A stretch of DNA of 64,000 bases from Nakamurella lactea DSM 19367 (GCF_000426645.1 NZ_KE384550.1:270733-334732); one strand, 5' to 3'. Positions 37,591 through 46,768 are shown, numbered from the stretch's first letter. The notes: generated from the sequence alone by a model not told the origin. Program-made: numbers and translations.

Positions 37591-38943
37591 TCAGCCGCGA
37601 CTGACGATGTCGTCGTCGATCATGCTCTGGAGCGCGTCCTGGGCGGCATTCAGACTCATGTCGATGTCCTCGGCCGTATGACTGCCCGAGATGTGGTTGC
37701 GCTTGAGTGGCAACGGCAGCATCAGCACACCACGGTCGATCATTCTGCGGTGGAACTGGATCGCCGCCTGCACGTCGTTCTCCAGCAGGTCCTTGAACCC
37801 GCTCGCCCGGTGGTCGATGAAATAGGTGGAGAAGGTACCACCGAAACCGACCACCTCAGCGGTGATCTCCAGCTCCGACAGGATCCCCCGCAGCCCACTG
37901 CGCCAGCGCTCACCGAGAGCATGAGTCCTGGTGTAGAAGTCCGGGTTGTCCTTGAGGTAGGTGATGGTCGCGATCCCGGCAGCACACGAGGTGGCATTGC
38001 CGTTGAACGTACCCATCAACGCGACCTTGCCGCCGGCCGCATCGAAGTTCTGCATCAACTCCCGCTTACCGCCCAGCCCCGCCACCGGATACCCGTTGCC
38101 CATGGCCTTGCCGAAGGTGGTGAGGTCAGGGGTCACTGCGCAGATCTGTTGGTAGCCGCCGAGAGCGTGCCGGAACCCGGTGATCACCTCGTCGAAGATC
38201 AGCAGTGCACCCTGCTCGGTGGTCAGAGTCCGCAGGCCCTCGATGAATTCCTTGGTCGGCACCAATGCACCGACATTGTGCGGGATCGGCTCGACGATCA
38301 CCGCGGCGATCTGCTCGGGGTACTGCTCGAACAGCGTCTTCACCGACTCCAGGTCGTTGAACTCCGCGATCAGCGTCGACTGCCAGGAATCCGGCAAGAT
38401 TCCCGCCGTCACCGGGTCGTCGCCATAGGCACGTTCCTTCGGCGAGATCACGTTGCGGGCAACGGATTCGCTCCAGCCGTGGAAGCCGCCCTGGAACTTG
38501 ACGAGGTACTTGCGGTCGGTGCTCGCCCTGGCCAGTCGGATCGCGTAGGCGACCGCCTCACTGCCACTGTTGAGAATCACCGTCTGCTCGACGCTGGGCA
38601 GCACCTCGACGATCAACTCGGCGAGCTTCACCTCTGCCTCGCTGACGCCATAGCCACTGAGGTCCAAGGTGTCAGCTGCGGCCGCCATCGCATCTTCGAT
38701 CACCGCGTGCCGGTGTCCGAGCAGGATCGCCCCGAACGCCGCGTGGTAATCCAGGTATCGATTTCCGTCGAAGTCCGTGATGTACGCACCGGCGGCCGAC
38801 TCGAACGCGTACGGCGCACCGTTGCGCCGGGTTCCTGAGTTCACCCCACCGGGGATCACTGCGGTCGCCCGGTCGGCGAGCGCCTTGCTCTTGGTGTGGC
38901 TATCGGCGCTCACCGGAGTGAATGTCAGATCTGCTGCGGCCAT
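37591..38943 (-). CDS. Class III aminotransferase, glutamate-1-semialdehyde-aminotransferase-like
   Basis: 450 aa. PGGVNSGTRRNGAPYAFESA and ITDFDGNRYLDYHAAFGAIL match the N-terminus of GSA-aminomutase-like enzymes. The cofactor pocket is ILNSGSEAVAYAIRLARA, LLIFDEVITGFR supplies the Asp that contacts the pyridine ring, and the PLP lysine is in TTFGKAMGNGYPVAGLGG. Relatives transaminate or isomerise omega- or beta-amino groups and some act on D-amino acids; haem synthesis is unlikely given the context. It is first in a reverse operon with the propeller and amine oxidase genes, 40 nt downstream of perfect operator site C. Confidence 0.9.
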   Translation of the reverse strand: MAAADLTFTPVSADSHTKSKALADRATAVIPGGVNSGTRRNGAPYAFESAAGAYITDFDGNRYLDYHAAFGAILLGHRHAVIEDAMAAAADTLDLSGYGVSEAEVKLAELIVEVLPSVEQTVILNSGSEAVAYAIRLARASTDRKYLVKFQGGFHGWSESVARNVISPKERAYGDDPVTAGILPDSWQSTLIAEFNDLESVKTLFEQYPEQIAAVIVEPIPHNVGALVPTKEFIEGLRTLTTEQGALLIFDEVITGFRHALGGYQQICAVTPDLTTFGKAMGNGYPVAGLGGKRELMQNFDAAGGKVALMGTFNGNATSCAAGIATITYLKDNPDFYTRTHALGERWRSGLRGILSELEITAEVVGFGGTFSTYFIDHRASGFKDLLENDVQAAIQFHRRMIDRGVLMLPLPLKRNHISGSHTAEDIDMSLNAAQDALQSMIDDDIVSRG

Positions 38944-38982
38944 GGTGAGCCTCCGTGCCTTTCGATTGCTGTTCCGCCATAA

Positions 38983-38997
38983 TGAAATACCATTTCA
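38983..38997. promoter_or_regulatory. IclR-type operator, site C (aminotransferase operon), perfect palindrome
   Basis: TGAAAT-ACC-ATTTCA is a fully symmetric 15-bp site in the 74-bp gap between the ABC ATPase stop (39018) and the aminotransferase start (38943). Its position gives the aminotransferase operon its own regulated promoter. Confidence 0.85.
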
Positions 38998-39017
38998 CTA
39001 TAGACCCCCAGGGGCGG

Positions 39018-40082
39018 TCACGGCGCGTCGGCGTACGCTCCGACCGGCTCGCCACCGAGGACGTCGATCGCCTGCGGGAAATGGCAGGCCATCTCATGGA
39101 CCGACCCGGCCCGGCGCCCCGGAGTCGGCAGCAGCACGGGCGCCTGCTCGGCGCAGATGTCCTGCGCCTTCCAGCATCGGGTGCGGAACCGGCATCCACT
39201 GGGTGGGTTGCTCGGGCTCGGCACGTCGCCACGGAGCACGATCCGCTCCCGGACGACGGCGGCATCCAGATCGGCAGACGGGATGGCCGACAGCAACGCC
39301 TGGGTGTAGGGATGGGTCGGCCGGGTAAAGATCTCCTCCCGCGATCCCACTTCCACGATCCCACCGAGGTACATCACGGCGACCCGGTCACAGATGTGCC
39401 GGACAACGGACAGGTCGTGCGAGATGAACAGGTAGGCCAGTCCGCGCTCGTTCTGCAGGCGCTCCAGTTGGTTGAGCACCTGCGCCCGGATCGAGACGTC
39501 AAGGGCGGACACCGGTTCGTCGAGCACGATCACTCGCGGCTCGAGCACCAGCGCTCTGGCGATCCCGATCCGTTGCCGCTGGCCGCCGGAGAACTCGTGG
39601 GCGTACCGCGATCCCTGCTCCTGGGACAGTCCGACTGCAACCAGGGCATCAGCCACCCGTTCGGCACCGGTGCGGCCGTTCTCGCTACGGCCGTACCGCT
39701 TCTGCACCCGGAGCGGTTCGGCGACGATGTCGTGCACCGTCATCCGGGGACTCAGCGATGCGTACGGGTCCTGGAAGACAATCTGCACGTTGTTGCGCAG
39801 TCCGTCCTCGCCGGCCAGATCGACCTGCTTGCCGTCCAACAGGACCTGACCGCCGGTCGGTGTCTCCAGCCCCATCAACATCCGCCCGGTGGTGGACTTC
39901 CCGCACCCGGATTCGCCGACCAGGCCGAGGGTCTCACCGGCCTGCAACTCGAAACTCACGCCGTCGACCGCGCGAACCGGCGGTTTCGGCTTCGAGAAAA
40001 TGCCGGTTCGCGTCGTGAAGTACTTCTGCAGGCCGACGGCAGCCAGCACCGGCTCGGCCGGCGGACGTGGTTCTTCACTCAT
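39018..40082 (-). CDS. Second dipeptide ABC transporter, ATP-binding protein (DppF type)
   Basis: 354 aa from [20 protein letters not shown]; the longer reading to 40256 lies within the neighbouring gene. Walker A is [19 protein letters not shown], the signature is [16 protein letters not shown], Walker B is [16 protein letters not shown], and the C-terminal Cys segment is [16 protein letters not shown]. Its ATG overlaps the stop of the DppD-type gene (ATGA at 40079-40082). It is the last gene of the second transporter unit, which begins at 44973 behind operator site D. Confidence 0.93.
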   Translation of the reverse strand: MSEEPRPPAEPVLAAVGLQKYFTTRTGIFSKPKPPVRAVDGVSFELQAGETLGLVGESGCGKSTTGRMLMGLETPTGGQVLLDGKQVDLAGEDGLRNNVQIVFQDPYASLSPRMTVHDIVAEPLRVQKRYGRSENGRTGAERVADALVAVGLSQEQGSRYAHEFSGGQRQRIGIARALVLEPRVIVLDEPVSALDVSIRAQVLNQLERLQNERGLAYLFISHDLSVVRHICDRVAVMYLGGIVEVGSREEIFTRPTHPYTQALLSAIPSADLDAAVVRERIVLRGDVPSPSNPPSGCRFRTRCWKAQDICAEQAPVLLPTPGRRAGSVHEMACHFPQAIDVLGGEPVGAYADAP

Positions 40083-41158
40083 GAGCGGACCTCCGAATCG
40101 TCCGGCGCGACCTGCTGCTCGGGTGCGCTCGCACCGACCTCGTCCGGAAAGTGGCAGGCGGACAGATGGTCTGTGCCGACCTCGAGCAACGGCGGCCGTT
40201 CGGCCGCGCAGATGTCCCTGTCCCGGCCGATCACGCACCGCGGCTGGAACGGGCACCCCTTCACCTTGGCCAGAATGCTGGGCGGATTACCGGGAATCGG
40301 CGTCAGCTCGGCGTCGTCCCTGGTCAACGACGGCAAGCTGGCCAACAGCCCGGCCGTGTACGGATGACGCGGCTGGCGGAAGATGGTGGATACCCTGCCG
40401 GTTTCCATCACCCGTCCGCCGTACATCACCATCACCCGCTCGGCCAGTTCGGCGACGACCCCGAGGTCGTGGGTGATGAAGATGGTCGCCGCGCCGGTCT
40501 CCTGCTGACTGTGCCGGATCACGTCGAGCACCTGTGCCTGGATGGTGACGTCCAGCGCTGTCGTGGGTTCATCGGCGATCAACAGCGCCGGGTCGTTCGC
40601 GATCGCCATTGCGATCATCGCCCGCTGCCGCATACCGCCGGAGAACTCATGCGGGTATTGCCGAGCCCGCAGCTCGGGTTGTGGAACGCCCACCAGGGCA
40701 AGCAGTTCGACGGCCCGCTCCAGCGCCTTGTCCTTGGACAGTCCTCGATGAATCCGAATGCCTTCGGCAATCTGCCGCCCCACCCGCTGGACCGGATTGA
40801 GCGCCGTCATCGGATCCTGGAAGATCACCCCGACCGCGCTCCCGCGGAGTTTGCGCAGCGTCCGCTCCGACGCCCCGACCAGTTCCTGGCCCTGCAAGAC
40901 GATGGAGCCACCCGCGATCCGGCCTGGCGGTGACGGGACCAGACCGAGAATGGACATCGCCGTCACCGACTTCCCCGAACCCGATTCGCCGACCACGCCA
41001 AGAATTTCGCCGGCCGCGATGCTGAACGAGACGCCGTCAACGGCGTAGGCGCGACCGGCGTCGGTGCGGAACTCGACCTGCAGATCGGTGACCTGCAGCA
41101 GTGGTTGTTCGTCGCCGATCGGCGCGGTGTCCTTCGTGATCGAGACCTGTTCCGTCAT
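40079..41158 (-). CDS. Second dipeptide ABC transporter, ATP-binding protein (DppD type)
   Basis: 359 aa from [20 protein letters not shown] (the reading to 41194 overlaps the permease gene and is rejected). Walker A is [18 protein letters not shown], the Q-loop is [16 protein letters not shown], the signature is [16 protein letters not shown] and Walker B is [18 protein letters not shown]. The C-terminal segment is [18 protein letters not shown]. It forms the ATPase pair with the downstream gene and lies 10 nt after the DppC-type gene. Confidence 0.93.
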   Translation of the reverse strand: MTEQVSITKDTAPIGDEQPLLQVTDLQVEFRTDAGRAYAVDGVSFSIAAGEILGVVGESGSGKSVTAMSILGLVPSPPGRIAGGSIVLQGQELVGASERTLRKLRGSAVGVIFQDPMTALNPVQRVGRQIAEGIRIHRGLSKDKALERAVELLALVGVPQPELRARQYPHEFSGGMRQRAMIAMAIANDPALLIADEPTTALDVTIQAQVLDVIRHSQQETGAATIFITHDLGVVAELAERVMVMYGGRVMETGRVSTIFRQPRHPYTAGLLASLPSLTRDDAELTPIPGNPPSILAKVKGCPFQPRCVIGRDRDICAAERPPLLEVGTDHLSACHFPDEVGASAPEQQVAPDDSEVRS

Positions 41159-41168
41159 ATCGGCACTC

Positions 41169-42101
41169 CTAGCGCTGCCGGGGATCCAGCGCATCGCGCA
41201 GGCCGTCCCCGACGAAATTGATGGCCAGCACGGTGAGGGCGATCGCCAGCCCCGGTGGCAGCCAGAGCCACGGCATCGACGAGATCACCGTGTACTGCTG
41301 CGCCGCCTGCAGCATGTTGCCCCAACTCGCAGTCGGTGGCTGGATCCCGACGCCGAGGAAGGACAGCGCGGCTTCGCTGAGGATGAATCCGGCCACCTCG
41401 AGCGTCATCAGCACCACCACCTGACTGAGCGCCGCCGGCAATAGGTGCCGACTGATCAGCCACAGTGGTTTGGCGCCGAACGCGCGCGACGCCTGCACGT
41501 ATTCGCGCTCCCGCAGCGACAGGATCATCCCGCGGACCACCCTGGCCGTCTGGGTCCAGCCGAACAGGGCCAGCAGGATCACCATCACGATCACGTTCGC
41601 CCCGAAGATGCCGACCACGACGATGATCGCGACCAGGTTGGGGAACGACATGAACACGTCGGCCATCCGCATGAAGGTCGAATCCACCCAGCCGCCAAGG
41701 GTGCCGGCCAGCGCACCGATCAGCGACCCGATGAGCACCGCCAGCAGGGCTGCCGAAAAGCCGATGAGCATCGAGATCCGGCCGCCGTAAACCAGTCGGG
41801 CGAATACATCACGACCGACGCCGTCGGTGCCCAGCAGGTGGTCACCGGTTGGCTTGGCCCTGACATTGAGCGGATCGACGGTGTAGGGATCGAGGTGCAT
41901 GAACACCGGCAGCAACAGCACGCCGAGCACCAGCACCACCAGCACCACGGCGCCGGCTACGGCGAGTCTGTTGGACATGTACCGCCGCAAGGCCATTCGC
42001 GATGGCGAGCGCCGGACCGCGGCAAGTCCCTCTGCCGCGTCGTGCGAATGGTCCGCGGCCGGCGCCGCCGCCGGCAGGTTCGGATCAAAGGTTGCTGTCA
42101 T
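41169..42101 (-). CDS. Second dipeptide ABC transporter, permease (DppC type)
   Basis: 310 aa with a first helix at about residues 47-70 (LAVAGAVVLVVLVLGVLLLP), the outer loop DHLLGTDGVGRDVFARLVYG and five further helices. The EAA loop is in ASRAFGAKPLWLISRHLLPA. It ends GDGLRDALDPRQR. It overlaps the DppB-type stop as ATGA (42098-42101), so the two permease subunits are made together. Confidence 0.92.
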   Translation of the reverse strand: MTATFDPNLPAAAPAADHSHDAAEGLAAVRRSPSRMALRRYMSNRLAVAGAVVLVVLVLGVLLLPVFMHLDPYTVDPLNVRAKPTGDHLLGTDGVGRDVFARLVYGGRISMLIGFSAALLAVLIGSLIGALAGTLGGWVDSTFMRMADVFMSFPNLVAIIVVVGIFGANVIVMVILLALFGWTQTARVVRGMILSLREREYVQASRAFGAKPLWLISRHLLPAALSQVVVLMTLEVAGFILSEAALSFLGVGIQPPTASWGNMLQAAQQYTVISSMPWLWLPPGLAIALTVLAINFVGDGLRDALDPRQR

Positions 42102-43057
42102 CGGAGTTTCACCCGCGGATCCACCAGTGTGTAGAGGACGTCGGCAACGAGGTTGGACAGCAGTACCAGGATCGCGGTCAACATCGCGAACGCGATCAGC
42201 ACCGGGAAGTCGTTCTTCGCAGCCTCGTCGACCACCATCGAACCCATCCCCGGCCAGGCGAAGACGGACTCGATGAGTACCGCCCCGCTGAGCAGCTGCG
42301 GAATCATGTAGGCGATGACGGTCAGGATCGGGATCAGCGCGTTCCGGAACACATGCTTGACGACCACTCCGCCGCGGGTCAGGCCCTTGGCGAGCGCCGT
42401 TCGCTGGTAGTCGGCCGTCAGTTCGCTGATCATCGCGCCGCGGACGAACCGCAACAGGCCGGCCGACATGGTCAGGCCCAGGATGGTCACCGGCAGGATG
42501 AGGTGCTTGAGTGCGTCCGCCGTGGTGTGCACGCCGGTCGTCGACATACCGGCCGACGGCAGGAGTTTGAGCTTCACCGAGAACAGATAGATGGCCATGA
42601 TGCCGATGAAGAAGCCGGGCGTCGAAATGGTCAACATGCTGAAGAAGGTGATGACGTAATCGACGATGCGGTTCTTGCGGACGGCGGCCCAGGTACCGAA
42701 GACCAGCGCGATCACGATGGCCAGGATCATGCCGAGGCTCATCAGCTCCAGCGTGGGGACGATCCGCTCGCCGATGATCTCCGAGACCGGACGGCCGTTG
42801 ACGATCGACAGTCCCAGGTCGCCGGTGAAGGCGTGTCCGATCCAGGTCAGGTACTGGATCGGCAGTGCCCGGTCCAGGCCGAGCTCATGCCGTTTGGCGG
42901 CGATGAAGTCCTGGGTCGCGGACGTGTATTGATCCGGCGGGATCTGCATCGCGATCGGGTCGCCGGGCGCCAAGTGGATGAGGGTGAACACCACAATGGT
43001 GATCAGGAAGAACACCAGGACGGTGGAGGCGAGCCGGCGCAACAGGTAGGCACCCAC
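42098..43057 (-). CDS. Second dipeptide ABC transporter, permease (DppB type)
   Basis: 319 aa. MGAYLLRRLASTVLVFFLIT is the DppB first helix, and LAPGDPIAMQIPPDQYTSAT starts the outer segment. The EAA loop is in RTALAKGLTRGGVVVKHVFR. It ends DVLYTLVDPRVKLR. The GTG start has a near-ideal GGAAGGAGGTGA ribosome binding site and, unlike the first transporter, is not covered by the intercistronic hairpin (43105-43141), which lies about 50 nt upstream. Confidence 0.92.
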   Translation of the reverse strand: MGAYLLRRLASTVLVFFLITIVVFTLIHLAPGDPIAMQIPPDQYTSATQDFIAAKRHELGLDRALPIQYLTWIGHAFTGDLGLSIVNGRPVSEIIGERIVPTLELMSLGMILAIVIALVFGTWAAVRKNRIVDYVITFFSMLTISTPGFFIGIMAIYLFSVKLKLLPSAGMSTTGVHTTADALKHLILPVTILGLTMSAGLLRFVRGAMISELTADYQRTALAKGLTRGGVVVKHVFRNALIPILTVIAYMIPQLLSGAVLIESVFAWPGMGSMVVDEAAKNDFPVLIAFAMLTAILVLLSNLVADVLYTLVDPRVKLR

Positions 43058-43104
43058 GAGTCACCTCCTTCCATAGGTTCTCCGGCAGGGCCGGTGCGTT
43101 CATG

Positions 43105-43141
43105 CAGCGTTGGGGGCCGCGGCGAGCGGCCCCCAACGCTG
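43105..43141. promoter_or_regulatory. Very strong intercistronic hairpin in the second transporter operon
   Basis: CAGCGTTGGGGGCCGC (43105-43120) and GCGGCCCCCAACGCTG (43126-43141) pair perfectly over 16 bp with the loop GGCGA. It sits between the binding-protein stop (43183) and the DppB-type start (43057). It is likely a partial terminator or 3'-end stabiliser that gives excess binding protein over transporter. Confidence 0.82.
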
Positions 43142-43182
43142 GGGTGGTCACTCAGGGTGACCAACAGATCCTGCCCGATCGA

Positions 43183-44973
43183 TCAGGATGCCTTCTTCCA
43201 GTTCCACGGTTCGAACCAGGAGTTGGCCAGCGCCTGCGGCTGGAAGCCCTGGAACGTCTTGCCGACGGCCCACAGGCTCTTCGGCGAGTACAGCCACATC
43301 TGCGACGGGTCCTCGTTCTCGATCTTCGACGCCTGCTGGTAGAGCTTCGTCCGGGCCGCCAGGTCGTTCTCCTGGTTCGCCTTGGTGAGCAGGGCGGAGA
43401 ACTCCTTGTTGCAGTACAGGCCGTTGTTCGGTCCCTTGCCCGGCTCCTGGCACGAGGTGATCGGGATGACGCTGGCCGGCTCGGCGGTGTAATCGCCACC
43501 GCCGTACATGAACATGTCGAACTTGCCGACCGAGACGTGGTCCGGGATCCAGGACGCCTGCACCTGCTTGAGTTCGATGTTGATGCCGACGTTCTTGAGC
43601 TGGTTCTGCATCACCTGCGCAGCGGCGTCGCGGTCGGGGTTGCCGGCCGAGATCCAGGCCAGCTCAACCGGCTGGCTGGAGTCCCAGCCCGCCTCGGTCA
43701 GCAGTTGCTTGGCCTTGTCCGGATCGTAGGGGTAGTCGTTCAGGTCGGCGGCCTGCCACGGCGGCCCGAAGACGCTGTTGCGGACGATTCCCTGTCCCTT
43801 GATCGCGCCCTCGACGATCGACTTGCGGTCCGTCCCGTACAGGAAGGCCTGCAACACCTTCGGGTCCTGGAACCGCTTCTGCGACTGGTTCCACGCCGCC
43901 CGGACGAACCCTGCGGTGTCGATGGTGTCCACCGTCACGCCGTCGAAGCCCTTGACCACGTCCAGGTCCACCGGCGCGATGTTGGTCAGATCGAGCTCGC
44001 CGGTCTGCAGCTGCTGGGTCGCCACGTCGGAGGTCAGGATCTTCAGGAAGACGTCCTTGACGCCGACCTGGTAGCGGAAGTTCGGGTTCGCCGTCAGGTG
44101 CACGTACTGGTCGGTCTTGAACTCCGCCACGGTGAACGGCCCGGTGCCGACCGTCGGCTTGGCGAAGTACGGATCCTGGGTGAAGGTCTTGATCGGCAGC
44201 TTGCCGACGACATGCTCCGGGAGGATCTCGATCGTGCCGATCTGGCCGAGGAAGCCGACGTTCGGCTCCGTCAGCTTGATGACGAAGGTCTGATCGTCCG
44301 GCGTGGAGAATCCGGAGATGGTCTTCGCCTTGCCGGACGCGAAGTCGTCGATGCCCTCGACCGTGCTGAACAGGGTGGCCGCCCGGCTCAGGTCCATGTT
44401 CGGATCGGCCGCCCTGGTGTAGGTGAACAGCACGTCCTTGCTGGTCAGCGGCTGCCCGTCACTCCACAACACGCCCTTCTTGATCTTGAAGGTGAAGGTC
44501 TTGGCATCCGAACTGATGGTCGGTGTCCCGTCCGCCAGATCCGGCACCAGCGCGCCGCTGGGGCTGGCGATCAACAGCGGTTCGTAGACCAGCGAGATGA
44601 CTTCCTGATCCGGCCCGGAAGCGCCGTGCAGCGGATTGAAGAAGCCGTTCGGCTTCTGGTACATGAACAGGTTCAGCGTGCCGGTGGCGTTCGCTGCCGC
44701 CTGTCCGGCCTCGGCCGGGGTACCGGTAGTGCCCTCGGTCGCCTCCGCGCCCCCGGTGGTCGCCGCGCTGGTCGCCGCGGTACCTCCGCTGGTCGCCGCG
44801 GTATCGGCTGCGGATGACGCCTCGGTGGTCCCGGCGGCGGGGGAGGACGTCTGTCCGGTCGCCGCCGATGTGGTCTCGTCCGCAGGGTTACTCGGGTCCG
44901 AGCACGCGGACAACACCATGGCCGCCGCCACAATTCCGGCCACCATGGCCAGCATCTTGCGTTGTCGCTTCAT
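43183..44973 (-). CDS. Second dipeptide ABC transporter, substrate-binding lipoprotein
   Basis: 596 aa from the ATG at 44973, chosen over the GTG two codons upstream because AAGAGG would abut that GTG. The lipoprotein signal is MKRQRKMLAMVAGIVAAAMV followed by LSAC (Cys24). A long Ser/Thr/Ala/Glu linker of about 75 residues follows. The family 5 binding-protein body includes VISLVYEPLLIASPSGALVP, FTFKIKKGVLWSDGQPLTSK and VLQAFLYGTDRKSIVEGAIK. It is first in the operon, with operator site D at 45035-45049 in its promoter region. It is diverged from the first binding protein, which implies a different ligand. Confidence 0.93.
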   Translation of the reverse strand: MKRQRKMLAMVAGIVAAAMVLSACSDPSNPADETTSAATGQTSSPAAGTTEASSAADTAATSGGTAATSAATTGGAEATEGTTGTPAEAGQAAANATGTLNLFMYQKPNGFFNPLHGASGPDQEVISLVYEPLLIASPSGALVPDLADGTPTISSDAKTFTFKIKKGVLWSDGQPLTSKDVLFTYTRAADPNMDLSRAATLFSTVEGIDDFASGKAKTISGFSTPDDQTFVIKLTEPNVGFLGQIGTIEILPEHVVGKLPIKTFTQDPYFAKPTVGTGPFTVAEFKTDQYVHLTANPNFRYQVGVKDVFLKILTSDVATQQLQTGELDLTNIAPVDLDVVKGFDGVTVDTIDTAGFVRAAWNQSQKRFQDPKVLQAFLYGTDRKSIVEGAIKGQGIVRNSVFGPPWQAADLNDYPYDPDKAKQLLTEAGWDSSQPVELAWISAGNPDRDAAAQVMQNQLKNVGINIELKQVQASWIPDHVSVGKFDMFMYGGGDYTAEPASVIPITSCQEPGKGPNNGLYCNKEFSALLTKANQENDLAARTKLYQQASKIENEDPSQMWLYSPKSLWAVGKTFQGFQPQALANSWFEPWNWKKAS

Positions 44974-45034
44974 TGACACCTCTTCGGCTGGTCGAAGAGA
45001 CGAGATCGACTGATCCCGTCCGAACTACACGGAT

Positions 45035-45049
45035 TGAAACGCTATTTCA
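45035..45049. promoter_or_regulatory. IclR-type operator, site D (second dipeptide transporter)
   Basis: TGAAAC-GCT-ATTTCA, 62-76 nt upstream of the binding-protein ATG. Five bases of each half (TGAAA and TTTCA) are symmetric. Confidence 0.82.
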
Positions 45050-45152
45050 CAGCATGGGGGGAGGTTGCCGGACTGTCAATAGGCTGTTATCCACCCGTTG
45101 CAAGGACTCGACCTTGCATCATCGACGTCAGGTCCCTCACTCCCCGCTGGCA

Positions 45153-45167
45153 TGGAACGGCATTTCG
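45153..45167. promoter_or_regulatory. Possible weak IclR-type operator, site E
   Basis: TGGAAC-GGC-ATTTCG has two changes from the shared pattern and lies 104 bp beyond site D, further upstream of the same transporter operon. It may be an auxiliary site. Chance similarity is possible. Confidence 0.4.
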
Positions 45168-45261
45168 TGAGCGCTACGTTATACGTACCACCCGTCCGCC
45201 AACGAGCGCCCGGCATCCGGGCGCGCGGCATCACAGATGCGCCTCACCTGCACTGATGCGG

Positions 45262-45696
45262 TCAGCGATCCGGTAGCTGAACCGGGGCCTCCCCGGGGCT
45301 GTCGGCCCTGAGCGGGTCACCCGTGACCTGCTGCGGCGCCACCCCAACGCGAGCACGCAGCCGCGATCGGCGCCACTGGAGGGCCACGACATTTGCCAAG
45401 ACCAGCGATCCGTAGGGGATGGTCGAGTAGAGCATCGCACTCTCACCGGACGGCAGCGCGTAGCTGAACCACAGCGCTTGGTTCACCAAGATGAGAACCA
45501 TCCCGAGCAACGACACGCCGGCCGGGTCGGATGTCCCAGGTGGTTGCCAGCGGCAGCCGGCGGGCCTGGCAGAGTTGGGCCAGGACCCACCCCGGGGTGG
45601 GGAAGAGCAGCGCGTCGGGCGACAGGATCTGCGGGATGCCAGTCAGCAGACCGAAGAGAGCGCCGCGATCCAGCCGACGGCATCCACGACGGACAC
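45262..45696 (-). pseudogene. Frameshifted PQ-loop (SWEET-like) membrane protein remnant
   Basis: From a GTG at 45696 the frame reads VDAVGWIAAL and then breaks. In the next frame it continues as FGLLTGIPQIL, with the PQ dipeptide of PQ-loop transporters, through GWVLAQLCQARRLPLATTWD. A second one-base shift leads to AGVSLLGMVLILVNQALWFS, a membrane helix with the typical NQ-x-W pattern, and ends in a polar tail. The pieces are in the order expected for a PQ-loop/SemiSWEET-type protein but need two compensating frameshifts, so the gene is probably inactive. Only the last piece (45262-45516) is intact. A sequencing error is possible for either shift. Confidence 0.5.
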
Positions 45697-45779
45697 GAGA
45701 CGACCCCTACGTGACGGCGAAAGAAAGGAGAAAGGAGAGAATCGCGAAATCCGGCCGGCACGTACATGACCTGGTGCAG

Positions 45780-45817
45780 TTGACCCCCCTCAAGTGCAAT
45801 GACCTAAGGGGGGGCAA
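45780..45817. terminator. Hairpin terminator downstream of the PIG-L-type gene
   Basis: TTGACCCCCCT (45780-45790) and AGGGGGGGCAA (45807-45817) pair with one mismatch around a 16-nt loop. It is 57 bp past the stop of the reverse-strand gene at 45874. Confidence 0.6.
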
Positions 45818-45873
45818 CCGGCGGCCAGGGCGGGGGCCCGATGCTGAATTCGCCTTTGATGGCCAGGCTGAGC

Positions 45874-46722
45874 TCAGGTGACGATGGGGAATTCCGCGCG
45901 AACGTTCATCCTGGAATAGGTGATATGGCTGGTCAGTGCGTCGAACTCCTGCGCCTGGGGAGTCAACGGGAGCAGCGAATGGGTCTCGCTGCGGAACCGG
46001 ACATAGGCTTCGGCGACATCGACGCCGGCGGCGCGCCCGAACTCGCCGTTGTAGGACTCGATCAACTTCCGGGCGAAGAGGCCGTCGTAGCCCTGGCTGA
46101 CGAAGCAGTCCATGGCCGCGATCTTGCGTCCGACCACCGGGGTGATGTCGATGAACATGTCGTTGCGCTCGCCGTAACTGGACAACGCATCGCGGGCGAT
46201 CGACTGCATTCCGGTGAAAAAGACCTGTCGCACGTTCACTTCGGCCTGGCCATCGAGGACGGTCAGGAACTGGGCAGCGCGGTCAAGGGCCGCAATGGCC
46301 GTCATCGTGGCGGTGGTGTGCGATGATCCCGAGACAACTGGATTCAGCGGGTAGTCACAGATCAACACGTCCGGGCGGTGCAGCGCGATCTGCTCTGCAA
46401 CCTGATCCACCATCTCTTCACTCACGACGGCCATACGATCGTCGTTGTCGAGTGTCACGACGGTGCCGATTCCGATGATTTCGGCGGCCCGTCGTAGCTC
46501 TTCCTTCTTGTTGTCAACGACGTCCTGCAGGCCGGCCGCCGCAATGGCCGGGTCCGGATTTTCCTTGCGCATCTCTTCGGCGTACTTGTTCGGGTGGATC
46601 CGACCGCCGTGGGTGAGTATGACGGCGACGATTTCGTCGCCATTATCCGCATGCCGTGCCAGCATGCCGCCGCAGTTGGTGATGGTGTCGGCGGGATGGG
46701 CGTAGATCGTCATGATCTTCAT
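45874..46722 (-). CDS. PIG-L/LmbE-family deacetylase homologue with altered HPDDE motif
   Basis: 282 aa from MKIMTIYAHPADTITNCGGM; the in-frame extension to 46794 runs across operator site F and is not used. The fold is LmbE/PIG-L-like: VAVILTHGGRIHPNKYAEEM, IIGIGTVVTLDNDDRMAV, DVLICDYPLNPVVSGSSHTT. The zinc motif normally reads AHPDDE; here it is AHPADT (His9, Asp12), so the first Asp, the general base in MshB-type deacetylases, is Ala. The later His (SSHTTA) is kept. Relatives remove N-acetyl groups from sugars and sugar conjugates. This one may use another base or have a different role. Confidence 0.82.
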   Translation of the reverse strand: MKIMTIYAHPADTITNCGGMLARHADNGDEIVAVILTHGGRIHPNKYAEEMRKENPDPAIAAAGLQDVVDNKKEELRRAAEIIGIGTVVTLDNDDRMAVVSEEMVDQVAEQIALHRPDVLICDYPLNPVVSGSSHTTATMTAIAALDRAAQFLTVLDGQAEVNVRQVFFTGMQSIARDALSSYGERNDMFIDITPVVGRKIAAMDCFVSQGYDGLFARKLIESYNGEFGRAAGVDVAEAYVRFRSETHSLLPLTPQAQEFDALTSHITYSRMNVRAEFPIVT

Positions 46723-46768
46723 TCCGGCTCGTCTCTCTCTGGCTGCTGACCTGGGGCTCCACTCAATG

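Noticed and set aside
45087-45094. DnaA-box-like TTATCCAC
   Set aside because: A single copy with no cluster, no AT-rich region and no replication genes nearby, so it is not an origin.
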